This document shows, one piece after another, positions 10,796-24,508 of a stretch of DNA of 64,000 nt (position 1 is the stretch's first letter; the number at the start of each line of letters is the position of its first letter). The notes below the pieces were generated by a model that ran no database searches, was not told where the DNA came from, and saw only the letters and a program-made list of their open reading frames with translations. The position numbers and the translations under genes were made by a program. Origin of the DNA: Chamaecrista fasciculata (lineage: Eukaryota; Streptophyta; Magnoliopsida; Fabales; Fabaceae); the NCBI GenBank assembly GCA_003254925.1, contig QANZ01009912.1:27010-91009 (forward strand), in the 5' to 3' direction.

Positions 10796-13700
10796 TCAGA
10801 TGCTATCTTCTAGGTCATCCATTTCTTCAAGAATAACATACTTTGTAGCAGATTCTGTCGTGAGGGACCCATTCACATCACATTCACCTGTTTGGCCCTT
10901 CTGAAGCTTCAAGTATCTGATGTTGCCAAGAAAAAAATGGAGTAAGAGAGAGACTAACAACAAATATGGAATTGATAGGAAGTGTTACTAGACTCAGGCA
11001 CATCGGTTTAGCTACAGTAAACAAGAGTTCATACTAAAGGCATGTGAAACATTTATAACATCATCTACCACCTCATTCACAACAGCAACAATCAATCAAG
11101 TTGAAAGAACCTTGGTAATGAGCTTAGAACAAAAAAATCAACAGCAACAAACAATCAACAGCAACAATCATCAACCTATCTTTCTTGGGTATTACGAGTA
11201 ATAAAAGTATATGCATACTCGCAAAAACCTTATTACAACAAAACAACAATCAAAACTGTTTCCTATTAGGTAGGGTCAGCTATATGGATCAACTGACACT
11301 AACTTGTTCTATCTTTGCACACTTGCAAAAACCTTGTTACATTAAAATTCAGCAAACAGCTTTATAAAGTTTCCCTTAATAATATCCCAATATGTAACAA
11401 ATGAGCCTCATGTAATGCTCAAGTTGATACAGTTGATAATTGGATTGATTCAAAGGTTTTATATGAACAAACCAAAACAACTTAGAAATGGCTTGAGTCA
11501 TGTATAACGCTACTCTTACTGCAGCAGGCTTTCCAGTCAAATTTCAAAATTTGGAAAAGGTCCATACGACCAGAATTAAAAATGGCATGTGTCAGATGTT
11601 CCTTATTGTATAGAATATAGTTTCAGGGCTCTGAATTAAAATGAAAGAAAAGTATCATCAAATATTAAATTAAATATATAGTTCAGAAATGTCTCTGCTC
11701 ATGACTTACTTGTACCAATTGAATAAACTAACACCAAAAATGATAGTGAAGAGACCTAGTCCTTTCAACCAAGTAAATTCATCATGAAAATACAAGACAG
11801 CCACCTACACATAAACAACATAAAACCAGAGAGTTAATTGCCAGTAAAAGTACAGAAAACAAGAATATATGGGAAGATTTAATAATAAAAATTAATATAA
11901 TGCAGTAATATGTGTAGTCAAATTAATGACCACTTTTCTTCATCTAAACCTGCCATTTAAAAGCCACCTTGATCTCTCAAGGAACGCTATAAGAATTTAA
12001 AAAATAATAATATATCATAATGAAGCACCAAGAACTGAAAGGTTTGAAACATTTGTTTCTCCCTTCAACAGCATCATCAAACTGTCATTAGGATTAACAG
12101 TTTGTGCAGCTCAGAAAACTGAACAAGCGTACCACAAAAGATTACACAATCAACAGTGAACAGTCACAAATTGGATCTAGTCAACTTGAAAACTGTTGAA
12201 ATTTAGGAAGAAACGGAAATAATATGAATAATAATACTCATGAAGCAAAGATAACTACAAGAAAAACTTCTATAGATAATGGTAAGAGAAACTGTAAGAC
12301 TCTTAGTCAATAACAAAGTCCATGACATCTGGATAATTAGGAAACTTAATCTTTTGAGAGTCCCACTTTGATAGGTTTCCCGACAAAAGCCAGTCCTCTC
12401 TACACAAGGACACGGTAAATGAGTAACCCAGTCTTCTAGATAATAAGGCATTAATCTGAATTATTATAGTATTATGTCAACTTAAGCTATTCATGTTAAA
12501 CATAACTAAAAACATGTGATCACTCTTGAGATATCCATTGAAGTTTGACAACAAAGATAACTGCAGAAACTCCACAGAAACTATTAGCTGAAAAATTGTT
12601 AGGAGGATGAAGCTTATGTGTGGGGTAAGACGGTAAGTAAGGAATGAGTCAAGCAAAGGGGAAGAAAGGAGGAGAATGCTCACGGACAAGAAAATACAAA
12701 GACAAAGGAAGCAAAGGGAGGAAACTCAAGTCTCAAATATTTAATAAGGATTTGCTTTGGGCTTCGTTTTTTAATAGAAAAAGTCGAAATAAACACATCA
12801 ACCACTTTGCAACTACCATTGACCATCTCTGACTGTTGACTTTGGTTGTTGACCAGAGTTGACTTCCATTTCATGTTTTCGCAATTGATGCCTATTTTCA
12901 TAAGTTTTGGGACATCTTGACATTGACCAAGTAAAATTTTTAGGTTAAGCTTCCATAAAGAAAATTTTCCTACTAAATATGTTGATTACTTAAAGAATGG
13001 CTATTAACAGTTTTGAGCTGTGAGCTCTCATGGCTTATTATCATTCAAGCTACCGGCAGTATGCAAGCTACGAAGAAAGTGAGGTACGGGATTATTGCTC
13101 ATTTTTTATGATAGATTAGGGTTCTATCTCCAAGAAACATCTTACAATAAGTTAGAACTATTCCAACTTCAAAACCTTGGGAAAAGGTCATTAACTAAAA
13201 AACTTGACAGTAGGTTTGACAGGCTTGAACATAAATTTGATGCCTATATCGAAGATGTAAATCATCAGTCTGGAGCAATATAAGTTAACTGTGTATCCAA
13301 GTAAACACTAGATTTAATGGGAAAGAAGGTTAATACTGGTAGATTGGATGCATTCAAAAGATAAAACTTCTTTTGTCATCAGTAATTATTGAAAAATAAA
13401 AATTCTTCATTTGTAGAGGCATACGGTAATCTTATTGTGGAATATTCTGATTATATGTTTTTTGAAAAAAAAAATCAAGTCTGTAGGTCAAAATTTTTAA
13501 TCTATGATTGCTGGTCTCACTGAAGTAAATTTGCTTTTTGACTGCTATTTGTTGGCCATAGAATCCATTATCTAAGAGTTTTTGGTCAAAACTTAGGGCT
13601 CAAGTTAAAGAACTTTTTAAACTCTACAACAATGGCCAATCAGCAAGCATTAAAATACGACCAACTCAACAGTATAGAAAGCTAAATACAACAAATAGTA

Positions 13701-16700
13701 GCTAATCAAATTGAACAAAGAAAAGGGGACAAACTTTATTGTAATGAGCATTTGGAAAACTAATCAAAACCACAATATATTTCCTAGTTCTAATAATTCT
13801 AGGTCCATTTGTTCACTGCAGCAGTCTGTATCCCACAATTTGGTAACCTTCTAAAGTTTTATGCACATAATCGCAACAAGTATAACATGTTGATCCATAT
13901 TCATAAATGATTTGACAAAGTTTTAAGCAGGTTGTTGACTTCCTAACACTACCCTCCTCTTTTCTGGGCTTGGGACCGGCTATGCAAGCATAACATGTTT
14001 TAATTAGTAAGTATCATATCATAGATAAGAACAATGTATATGTTGTTTCCTAATGATGCATATTCTGCAACAAAGTAATTTTGACAAAGTGACTAACTTG
14101 AAAACTAGAACTATTGGACAGAATGAAATAAAGAGTGGTAGCCACAAAATGGAAATTCATATCTACGAAATGAAAGTAAAAATTAAATAAAAAAGTTAAT
14201 ACCAAAATGGTGACAGCCTCTTTAACAACCCCAGCTATCGTGACAGTGACTGCACTAGTTACTGAGATAAGAACATATTCTGTTAATACCTGCAACAAGG
14301 AGATCAAAAAGTTTGAAAACTGGTTTAATGGGTGGAAAGAATTAAAAGCTATTGACAGAGTCAAAGAACTAGAAAGTCATACAATAAATATAACAAGGTA
14401 ATGTCCTGGAAAAGGGGACATATATTCGTACCATAAAAAAGGCAAGTGAGCCACCAAGAAGCATCAGCAAACAACTTCGAATAATATGCCATTGATTATT
14501 AAAATATTTGTTATCTCTGAATTCATCCCAAGGATCCAGCGCAAGAGAGAGAAGAGCAGTTGCCACTGTCATTACTGGAGTTAAATAGCTCATCAGAGTA
14601 AGTGGATTTTTCAGACCTGAAATTATTTCAGAAAAAAAAAATTCAATATCTGGCTAAAAGTTTACAGAACTGGTAAATTTCTAAATGAACAACAACTAAT
14701 ATGGATAAAAGGAAATATTAAGGGAGAAAAGATAATTCAAAGAAGATGAAAATAATAGACACGTCTGCAAATTAGTTTATCAGCCCCTCTACAATTTAAG
14801 AAATCTACATTTTCAAAAAGGTTTATACTGGTTATTAGTTATCTGAAAATGCAGATATCCTAACAAATGATAAGACATATCTCTGCCATCTTCAGTTTCC
14901 ACAATTTTATATCATCATCTAATAAAAAAAATGATTATTCATTATTATTATTTCCAGAGAGGGAAGAAAGATTCTTTCGCAACCAACAAAGAACATTGGT
15001 AGCCCAATTTTAAGACTATTAGATCAGTCTGCCAACCTTGGAATTAGTTTATCCCTTACAGGTTTCAGGAAGGACGGCAAGGTGCTTTAGAATCGCTCAG
15101 CTTTGTTTTTGTTTTTATGAGTACAAAGTAATTAAGAAGAGCATGATTACAGAACTCTAATTTTGTAAAATCTTGCTTATTACTTGAGTTGCTTGTCCTC
15201 TCGATTTCATGATTGCAGAATTTTTACCCAAAGATTTCTCCCTCCACTCCTTTTGTAGCAACAAATGCCTTTTCTCCCTCGTCAGTCAAAGACAAATGGT
15301 CTTTAGCGGTGTTCCTATGTTCACTATTTAAACAAGGGTCTGATTCTCACTTTTGAGCTAATGTATTTTCTCTTGTATCTTATTTTATGTTTGCTTATAG
15401 TTGCCCTATGAAAATTCCTGATCCTCTTGTTTTGTACTCATTATCTCTATGAATTCTTTTATCAGAAAAAGGAATACTTGAGTACTCAGGAATTTATATA
15501 AAAAATGTTATTGAAGGAGTAAAACAAGAAAAAAATTAGTTCTAATTACGTGAGATTTCTCATCCAGTATATCATAAAAACTACAAAAAGTACTTCCCAT
15601 AAAATGATTATCTTGGAGCTACCTAGGGCACTTACCATAGGCTTCTTTCTTTTGTGGTGGGTTTGGTGTCAACATGCATGAAGGGAAAGAAAAACCAGGT
15701 CAACCCAGCAAAATGGAATAAGCATTTAGTTATTAACAAGAAGATATAATCATAAAGAAATCAAAATGGAAATGCATACCTGCAGAAGGATCTGAGTCAT
15801 GCACCAGCGAAACCCAGACATAACAGCAGCAAGCATAACAAGTATAAATCCCCAAAATTCGAATTCTGTCTCTTTCGCAACTGCATTAAACAGGAGTTGT
15901 ATTCCATAGGGAAGGTACAAAATTATTGATGTGAATAAATTCCGAAGGCTTGAAAAAAGTAATTATCAAGTTTCAATTGAATCAAAGAATCAATAGGGAT
16001 ATAGCATTATTCAAGTGTATAAAATAAAATGACTTTTAACATGGGAAAATAAAAAACAAGATGCATAACCAATGTGGATTACAAATATTCCACTGACCCA
16101 AACTTGATCACTCTTCCCAAGTATTCACAGCTTTAAATCAATATTTATAACCAATTTCAGAATGGCCAGGACTACTCTGAACTGGGAACAATATCTTTAG
16201 ACAAGGTATAAAGGGTTTAATACTTTAATAAATATAAAAAGGAAAAAACTCAGAATTGGTAGTATATTTGATTTGACAGAAATGCTCTCAATTCCAGCCT
16301 CTGTTCAGATTTCACTCCCTTTTGGAATCATTACAATCTTTCACACAAAATGTTTCAGAAATAATATATTTAATATAGCACAGTAGGATGAAGATAGTTG
16401 GTATTAGGACACCCAATATTCTTCCCAAATCCCAAGAAAGTAAGAAGATCTCACTCTCTTTTCTTAATTACTGAGGTTGTATGCTGCCAGAAATGTTGTG
16501 ATTCAGATTTAATTAAGCAAATTTGTGCATATCAAACTATTAAATTAAAGGCATTGAAGTCACAGGTGGCATTATACCTGTTAGTAATATTCCAATGGAT
16601 ATAACTAAGATGATGCCCGATAGTTTAAAGCTTGGTGTCTCCAACCTTCCAACAAAAATTTGCAATTAAATGGCAGAATACATGTAATAGTTTGAAAATA

Positions 16701-19700
16701 TATACATCTTCATCCAAAACGTGTACAACAGAACATGAGATGATTCGAGAATTGAGAAATAAGCATGAAAAGCATCAAACACTGCAGTAACAAAAGAACA
16801 ATTTCTTGATAGAAGACAAAAATAATATGTGGCATTCCTACACATATCAAAAAAGAAGGACGTCATTCTAAGTTTTGTGGCAGCAGCATGAAGCATTTCT
16901 TTGTTCAATTCTAGTAATATGAGTTGGGCTAAGAGAGCATTGTCTCATAAAACAGTAGCAAGAGAATGTAACTTATGATATCAAATATTACTTACTAAAA
17001 GTTCTCTGGATTCTGTGAAATCCCAAGGCAGAAACCATTTCGCCATTCAAACTATGAATCAGTCCGGATTTGATTACTTAAACTACAAAGCATCACCCCC
17101 ATCAAGGGTACATCATTCTAGTTTTGTTAGATAAAGAAAATTAAAGACGTTAGAATTTAAACCCCTAATTTGAGGAACTACTGTTCTTGGAACTTTATAG
17201 CTACGAATTTAATGCTTAAATTGATCAATTAATTTCCAAAAACACTGAACAATGCATAAATTTGCTTTGGAACTGAGAATTCACGAGAACTTTTGGATAA
17301 TTTCAACATGATAAGGAAGAAAGAGCTCTTCCTGCAAGCTCAAGTAAGGGATTTACAATTTTTGCTCCTGAGATTACTAGCTGTTCACTTATCACCATTT
17401 CTTAAAAGCCTAGACTCTAAAACCAACTCATTTTACCTGATCTTCAATCTAGCCTACTAACTCCTGTCAAATGAAATAATCCTACCTGCTTAGAGAGTCA
17501 AAAACCTCTTTGTGTACATAATTAAAAGCACAGACACAACATTGTACCCTAGGAATTGCAATAGTTCATATTTTAAAAAATTATATTTTTCACAATTTAT
17601 CTCAGCAACATCTTACATCTTTAGAGTATTCAACATATATCTCCAGCATTCACAAGCTTTACAGACTAGAGAAATGTAGAGATAAAGGACTAGAAGTTCA
17701 CCTGAAAGCAAAAGCAAACAGAACGAGGAAAATAGGAGCAGCAGATTTACACTGCAAGAAGAAAGAATACATAGAGATGAAGGAAAGTTAACTCCACAGA
17801 AAACAAAAGATGGAGCCTTAAGTAACGTTACAAAATAAAAAATAAAAAAGGATATTATTTGATATTTCTCATGATAAATATTAAAAAGAAAGAAATATCA
17901 CCAACCATTGTAGCGAATGTGACAGAGATGAAAACAAGAGATGCATTGCTCAGGTTAACATCCAATGCTGTTCCAAGAGCAGTTGGTACAACTGTTAAAG
18001 GCAAATTCCATCTGTGTCATTAGTTGATAGAAAAGTTAATATAATAAGCTTTGATAAATTTGCAATTGAAGAGCTAACTAGAGGATAGAAGAATAAAATA
18101 GAAAAAAAAAAAAAAANAAAAAAAAAAAAAAAAAAAAAGTGGTCTTTAACCATCCCAGCCCCAGGTATCCTTGGATCATTGCATATCACTAGGAAATGTG
18201 TGCATTAAACGAAAAGAGGATGACAGTGATTGAATCAAATTTTCAAAGCATCAAACAATACAAATATCCATATACATGAAGCAAATTGACTGGTGTTTTA
18301 AGATATTTTATAATTGTGGGAAATTTCTACATATTTTCCGTTCAACAATGTTATCAATTACTGTAATATTAAGAAAGATATCCAGAAATAAGTTGCTGTT
18401 GATGGTTGGCAATGTGATAAATGAGACTTTAATGGATTTTTATTCTAAAATAGATGGTCTCAACAGATTAAGATTAAACAGAATGGCACAGAATGATTTA
18501 AACTTCTTGGAAAAAGTGCAAGAATCACATCAATGAATTGTTTTTCCCATACAATAACTTCAGTAGACATTATTGAACTTCAGACTACAGACACAGAGAT
18601 CAATTATCAAGGATTCAAGTGTAGTTCCAGAACCAGAAGTAGCTAAGAAAACAATTAAAAATTCATGTGACAAATTCTATTACTTCTATGGAAGTGGTTT
18701 ACCAAAAAATTGAGAATACGTAGTGCATATTTGTCTTCCATTACCATGAACCACAGAAGGAAGTAAACTTCCTAGATTATTTGAACAGCTAGAGTTGGTA
18801 TCTCCATTCCAGCACAAGTATCACACTCACCAATTCAAAATCTAGAAGCCTTCAATTCCAAGTGGCATGTTTGTCCCAATATCAAGACATAACAATATTC
18901 AGTGTTTTGGATCAGGATATGGTTTGACTTGAGAAGGAAGTAAAGACAAAGAGAAAATAAAATAAAATGATTTACAATTCACAAGAACTATCACCATATC
19001 GTACGAAAAATCATATGAAAATATAAAGCAACTCTTAAACTTATCAGTCAAAAACTCTAAATTAGTAGGTAAGATGTATAAAGAAGTTCGACATTCTAAA
19101 ATTCAATCAGCATAACAAAGTGAACAAAAAGAGAAGACAGATAAGAGAATGCAAGAGTTAAAATGTTTACCTCTCCATAGGTAATCCCTCCAAGACATGG
19201 TAACGCTAGTTTGGAATCTATGAGACCAAAACCAAGTAATGAAATTTGATAACACAGCTTGCATTGCAAAGTGAACAGTATTCATCAAGAAAGGAGCTGG
19301 AAACTTTCCCAAATCATCACCTAACAGACTTTTATTGTACCTATTTACAAGTTCAGCATATTAGAAAGGAAAAATTACTGACATGACGTGTATCATCAAA
19401 CAAAGCATCTTTGTATGAAATAATCATTTGTTTAGAGAAGGAACTTACAAGGTCAAAAACAGGCTGAAAGTGTACCATACTAGTATGAAAAACAATGTCT
19501 TCAAAATATCTGCAACAGAAATAGGACTTTTGGAGCTTTTCCCCAATGATCCATGACTAGCCTCAGAAATGGAGGAGTCAACACCAATTTTTCCCCTTGC
19601 AGCTCCATTTTCAATATCAAAAGGAACATACTTTTCAGATATATTACCCCTCAGATGAACAGAATCATCACCCATGGTACCAACACCATTCATATGTGTA

Positions 19701-19942
19701 GACCTGTGTTGAAACTTTAGGTGGTGATGCTCCTTTTCAAGGAAAGGCAATTCAAAATCAGAATCTTCTTCTACACTTGCATCTGCATTATTTAATTGAT
19801 GATCCAAATGGACCCTTCCATCTTCATCACACCAGCGGGAAAACGAAGGCTCTCTTCGTAAACCAGAACCTTGAATTTTACTGTCAACGTTGTTGATATC
19901 TGTACAGTCAACCTTTTCTGAATCCAAGTCACTCTGTACCAT
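10796..19942 (-). CDS. Triose-phosphate-translocator family sugar-phosphate/nucleotide-sugar transporter
   Basis: A multi-pass antiporter of the drug/metabolite superfamily, closest in my recollection to plant At1g06470-type 'probable sugar phosphate/phosphate translocator' proteins. The minus-strand exons in transcript order are 19942-19449, 19340-19171, 17991-17906, 17751-17702, 16645-16578, 15880-15780, 15648-15636, 14616-14432, 14289-14203, 11804-11710 and 10916-10796. They total 1470 bp (489 aa), every junction is GT-AG and the phase is continuous. Residues 1-150 are a polar, acidic, Ser-rich cytosolic tail. The transporter domain starts at ILKTLFFILVWYTFSLFLTL and contains YNKSLLG, VPTALGTALDVNLSNASLVF, MCKSAAPIF, SGFRWCMTQ, TSAVTVTIAGVVKEAVTIL and the closing FHDEFTWLKG...FNWYKYLKLQ. 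The C terminus is acidic (EEMDDLEDSI). The organelle (Golgi, ER or plastid) and substrate cannot be read from sequence. No break is seen. Confidence 0.92.
15636..15648 (-). other. 13-bp micro-exon (exon 7) of the translocator
   Basis: Thirteen bases coding Lys-Glu-Ala-Tyr plus the first base of Gly, flanked by AG and a GTAAGT donor. Without it, exon 6 (ending ...ILLQ) and exon 8 (starting GLKNPLTLMSY) do not join in frame; with it the protein reads LLQKEAYGLKNP, as this family requires. Confidence 0.8.
18101..18138. repeat. Poly(A) tract with an ambiguous base
   Basis: A homopolymer of about 38 A interrupted by one n at 18117, within the intron between translocator exons 2 and 3. The length is probably unreliable. 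The minus-strand frame through it is an artefact. Confidence 0.8.
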
Positions 19943-20285
19943 TTCCTTCTGTATAGCAAGTTATAGCCATTTATATTCTCTAAGACAAATCAAGGCAACC
20001 AATGGCCGATAGATATCCCCGCTTTCCACCAAATCAGACAACATAAGTTCACTTGTGTGCACAACATAGATCAAACTTCTCGACAACAGACTATAATACA
20101 CTAATGGTGAGTAGCTAGACGTTAATGGTCTTCACTCCCAAAGAAGCCAAACAAGAAACCAAGATATATAGTCTTCTTTTCTTTCTTTTTAACCAAAAGA
20201 AATAGCTTCTCGCCTTTTCCTGAGCTCTTTGACAGCCTATCTGCTACAATTAACTCAGATCAAACTGAATAACCCAACAACTTCA

Positions 20286-20790
20286 CCTGCAAATTGAAAA
20301 TGTTCATATATGAATAGCCAAATCAGCTCAACTTACACTCAAGAGTATCCCTCTCACACAATAACCACAGAGGAGAGTTTATCTTCAAACTCAGATATTT
20401 GCAATTCAAACACACAACAAAATCAAATGCAACATTGGAGAGCAAAAGTGTCATCTGTTCATAAACCCCAATTAAAAAAAAAAAGCAAACAGAGAATACC
20501 CAAGCGTGAAATTTGAATCTATTGAACTATTGCCAACAAAATAAGATACCCACATCATGAATCTCATGTAGCAAGGAAAGCAGAAAGCAGAGAACTGAAA
20601 AACTAACCTGAGGATGATCGAAAAACAGAGAAAGAGAGAAGGAAGCAAATGAAGATAGAGATCTAATGAGAATGCCTTTGGATCGAAGTTTTTACATTAA
20701 AAAAATGGTTTTTGTGAAATTGGTTTCGATGTTGTTGTCTGCTGCTGATGATGCTTCTCTTCGTCCCTACTGTACCTTCCTCGATCAGAT
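20286..20790 (-). promoter_or_regulatory. 5' leader region of the translocator gene
   Basis: A good donor (gttagt) ends a probable leader exon at 20608, running back through pyrimidine-rich 5'-UTR-like sequence to about 20790. A good acceptor (tttgcag) at 20287-20288 would open a second leader exon that continues to the coding start at 19942. An upstream intron in the 5' UTR is common in this family. The transcript start is not determined. Confidence 0.45.
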
Positions 20791-20857
20791 ATTTTTTTTT
20801 TTCCACGTTAAAATTGTTTTTTCAAGAAATTTCATTGTTTCAGTCAATTTATAACTT

Positions 20858-21390
20858 ATGGGGTCAAAATATAAATTGGTCCCAAATGTATGGGGTATAT
20901 TTCATATTGGTCCTAAATGTTTTGTTTGTTTCAGACTAGTCCTACTACATGTTTATGTAATTTCTCAAATTGGTCCCAACTAATGAATATGTAGTCATAT
21001 CTCTCTCGTTTCAAGTCCAAATATGACAATTTTTTATGAGTATTTTCTATATCCAACTGGGTCTGTCAACAAACGAGATCAAATTGGGTCCTACAAGTGT
21101 GTCGTTAGTCTCGTAGTCAAATAATCGAAGTTGGTTAAATCTCTTTCATTTTAAGTCTGACTGTGACGAACTCGAAACTACGTGTTAACTTTTAAAGAGT
21201 TTTTTCTTTGTTCAATTGAAATTATTAGCAAATAAGGTCAAATCACATCATGGAAGTAGGTTTAGGACCAATTTTCGAAATTATGAAAAATATGTATGAC
21301 TAATTTGAAATAAATAAAACATTTAGGACCAATTTAAAATTTACCCCATATATTTGGGACCAATTTGAGGTTTTGACCTTTAAGGTAAAA
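20858..21390. mobile_element. TIR element with GGTCC-rich arms (family B MITE)
   Basis: The left end ggtcaaaatataaattggtc and the reverse complement of the right end (ggtcaaaacctcaaattggt) are inverted copies, and the match continues through catttaggacc-type phrases for about 80 bases on each side. The core contains statements such as tatctctctcgtttcaagtc found also in copies at 40984-41475, 52513-53325 and 53835-54315. No clean target duplication was found. Mutator-like is likely; no transposase. Confidence 0.65.
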
Positions 21391-21399
21391 CCTATATTT

Positions 21400-22200
21400 A
21401 AATCTGAATTTTCAATTCAAAATTATTCAAAATAAAAATTAACTGAAATTATAAAAATAATTTAACTTTATTTTCTTATTCATGAGTGTTGCTTTGATTT
21501 TAAGGGAGTTACATTGGCTTTACCGAACTATTGGTAATGGCACATTGGCACTAAAGTAATATAGGTAGGAGAAAAGAAGTTATATATATATTAAACGGAT
21601 TTTTCATTATTTATCAAAAAATTATTATTTGCTTTCATGAACAAATCAAAATGTGAAATTCAAATCAAAATGTGAAATTCCTTTTGATATGTATATATAG
21701 CACTTTTTCTTTTTGGTAGGAATATATATATATAGATAGATTTATCTAACATGTGCTCTTAGGGTATATTTTAAGATTTCTTCTGATTAGTTAGTAGAGC
21801 ATCTTATATTTCAAAATCTACCAAAATTCATTTAAAAGATAATTTTTAATGTTTGAAAACTCACTTGATGAATCAAAAGAAGGATCATATATATATATAT
21901 ATATATCACTTTGATAAGTTGTGTGAGATCTAGCGTATTTATCATTTTAACTAGATTATTTTTTTGTCAGAATTTGTAACTACAGTTTTTTTTTTTGGTC
22001 AGAAATTTGTAACTGGATAGGGTTAGAATTTTTTTTTGTTTGGGAATAAAACAGAAGGGCCTAGCCTAGTTTTAGTAGAGTGGGCTAAGCTGGCCCATAT
22101 ATAAAAGTATGGGCCGTTGTTTATTTTCTTCTTAACTAACATATTTTGATGAGACCATTGAAGTTTTGACATGGTACTATCCAATTGGGTTTTAGTTAGT
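21400..22200. other. AT-rich intergenic DNA
   Basis: Contains a TA microsatellite at about 21885-21906 and a direct repeat of tcaaaatgtgaaattc near 21645-21680. No gene is seen. Confidence 0.5.
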
Positions 22201-22203
22201 TTA

Positions 22204-22590
22204 AGGGCCTGTTTGGGAGATAAGCTCATCCCATTTCATCTCATTTGATGAAATGAGATGGGATGATTGAGTAGTGAAAATGAGATGAAATTATGTATTG
22301 GTATTTAGATGATTTGAGAGAAAATGATGTTAAATAGGATGTGAAATCATATAAAAGGGTATGTAATAATTGTTGTTGGTTGAAATAAGTTTATAGATAT
22401 TTTAAATTGTATAGGAATAGAAATGGTAAGAAATAATGAAATGAAATGAAAATAATGAAATAAAATGATAGGTGTTTGATTGTAGTTTGAATTGAATGAT
22501 ATGGAAATGGGATGATCTTGGAATTTGTGCTAATGATGAATTTTGGGATGATGTTTTAGGACCATCCCAAATGAGATGATGGGACCAAAG
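22204..22590. mobile_element. Possible MITE starting GGGCCTGTTTGGGA
   Basis: The opening gggcctgtttggga is a common terminus of plant non-autonomous DNA elements. A hairpin-like subterminal catttcatctcatttgatg / aaatgagatggga lies just inside, and a related tcccaaatgagatgatggga stands at about 22565-22585. I could not define the right border or a target duplication. Confidence 0.35.
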
Positions 22591-22659
22591 TGCAAATAAT
22601 ATGGAAATTATTGCAAACGTATAATTTGGTCCATAACTTTGTATCAATCCAATGAATTA

Positions 22660-23130
22660 GTACTTAAAATGTGTAAACTATAATTTGGGGCTCGTAAAAA
22701 ATCGCAATTATCAATAATCGAGTCTATTTATGATATTCAATAACAAAAAAAAAGAACAAACAATAGGTTGAAGATCAAAATGCAACTAATCTCGTAGTTT
22801 GAGAAACAAAACAAAATCATAAATAGTTTTAGGACCCAAACGAAACAGATCTCATTGTTTAAGGACCAAAATGCCATCAATAGCAACAAAAGGGAAGATA
22901 ATAAATTATTTTAATTTTTACAAAGAAATATAGTAAGATTGCTATATTAAAAAATTGTTGGGATTGAATTGTATATTTTACTCACAAAAATATAGGAAGG
23001 TTGAAATGGGATGATTTTGGACAAGAAAATAGAACCAAAAATAGTTTACAAACCAAACTGCAACTCATCTCGTAGTTTGACAAGAAAACAAAACCAAAAA
23101 TAGTTTTATGACCCAAACTGCAACTCATCT
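22660..23130. repeat. Degenerate family A repeat
   Basis: Phrases of the type gttttaggacccaaacgaaac and aaggaccaaaatgcc, plus repeated caactcatctcgtagtttga (around 22785, 23050, 23120), resemble the array at 1-480 in reverse. No coding content. Confidence 0.45.
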
Positions 23131-23573
23131 AGAACAGGAAGAAAAAGGCAACACACCTTAAGTTCTAGTCTAGAAACTAGAAAATTTACAACCAAAACAC
23201 CATAAATACAACATTTTCTTTTGAAAAAAAGATGACTGAAGTGAACTCTACAAGGCAACACACCTTGTCATCCTCTTTGAGGAAGTTTCAAGTCATCTCC
23301 TCTGTAATTAGCTCAAGTTGCAACTCTAGATCTTGTCATCTTCTCTGAAAAAGCTTCAACATCATCTTCTACTTTCAGATCCAGATCTAATGAGAAAATG
23401 GAGTAAATCTTGAAAGACAAAAACTCTCTCACTAGAGAGAGAAGACATCCTTCATCTAAAGAAGGAGGAAACTCTTATTTAAAGAGGAGAAAACCTAAAA
23501 CAAGAGAAAAAAGAGGAAGGAGGGGGTTGCTGGCCAAACGTAGAAAAGCTTGCAGAAAAACCCTAGAAAAAGT

Positions 23574-23624
<51 letters not shown>
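23574..23624. repeat. (GA)n microsatellite
   Basis: About 25 uninterrupted GA units. It creates open frames on both strands (Arg-Glu or Ser-Leu repeats) that are not genes. Confidence 0.95.
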
Positions 23625-23629
<5 letters not shown>

Positions 23630-23659
23630 TTTTTAGGTCACACGACATGCTACACAATC

Positions 23660-24499
23660 TTTAATTGAACGGGTTGCTATATACGTGTGAAACATACAAA
23701 GAAAATAAAGAGTCTAAATATCTTAATTATATGACTTAAGTAGTAACTTTATAAAGAGTCTATTTTGAAAACATGCATGTAGGATAGATTTGAAACAGAT
23801 GAAAGATTTATGACCAATTTAGAATTTTACTGTTACTTTTATGTATGTTATTTACCCGATGATGACATGTCTTGTGGGGTATTGCGTGGGCATCTAATTA
23901 GTTCAACGTTATTTGGTTCCTAATTATCAATACGGCTTGAATCGGGTCCACCAAGTGAAATACATTTTCTGGTTACAGCTTAGGCAATATTTTTTTATCG
24001 TAAATCAAATATAACCAGTCATCATACAAAATCATCCTTGTGCAATTATACTCAACTTCTATGAGTTATAACTACTAATCAGTGTATGAGGGTCAAAGTT
24101 TCGCAAACTATCTGTAAACACCATATTTTATTCGACCAAAAAAATCTAAATCAAAATATTAGAATTAAGTAACTATATTATTAATAAACAAAAAGAAAAA
24201 AATGAAAACACTCTAATGAACTCCAATCACTCTCTTATGAACCTTCCTATTCAAACCCATCTCAAATGAACACTCTCATTTTTAAGCTCATTTTTAACTT
24301 TAACCCAAGGTTTCACAAATAAAAAATAAAAATAAAATCTCCCTCGTACCATCATCACTCACCAAGGCCCAACAACCAAAACCATTCACACCACTCAAGC
24401 CCACTTTCCTTGAAAAGGTAACCTAAATACTTACTCTAAATAACAATAATAATTAAAAAAAGAAATATAGAAAAAAGAAAAGAAAGGAAGTTAAGATCA
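23660..24499. other. AT-rich intergenic DNA
   Basis: No gene, RNA or bounded repeat recognised. Confidence 0.5.
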
Positions 24500-24508
24500 T
24501 ATCAAACA

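Noticed and set aside
23410-23664. 84-codon open frame with Arg-Glu repeats
   Set aside because: Produced by the GA microsatellite; the opposite strand gives an equally long Ser-Leu frame.
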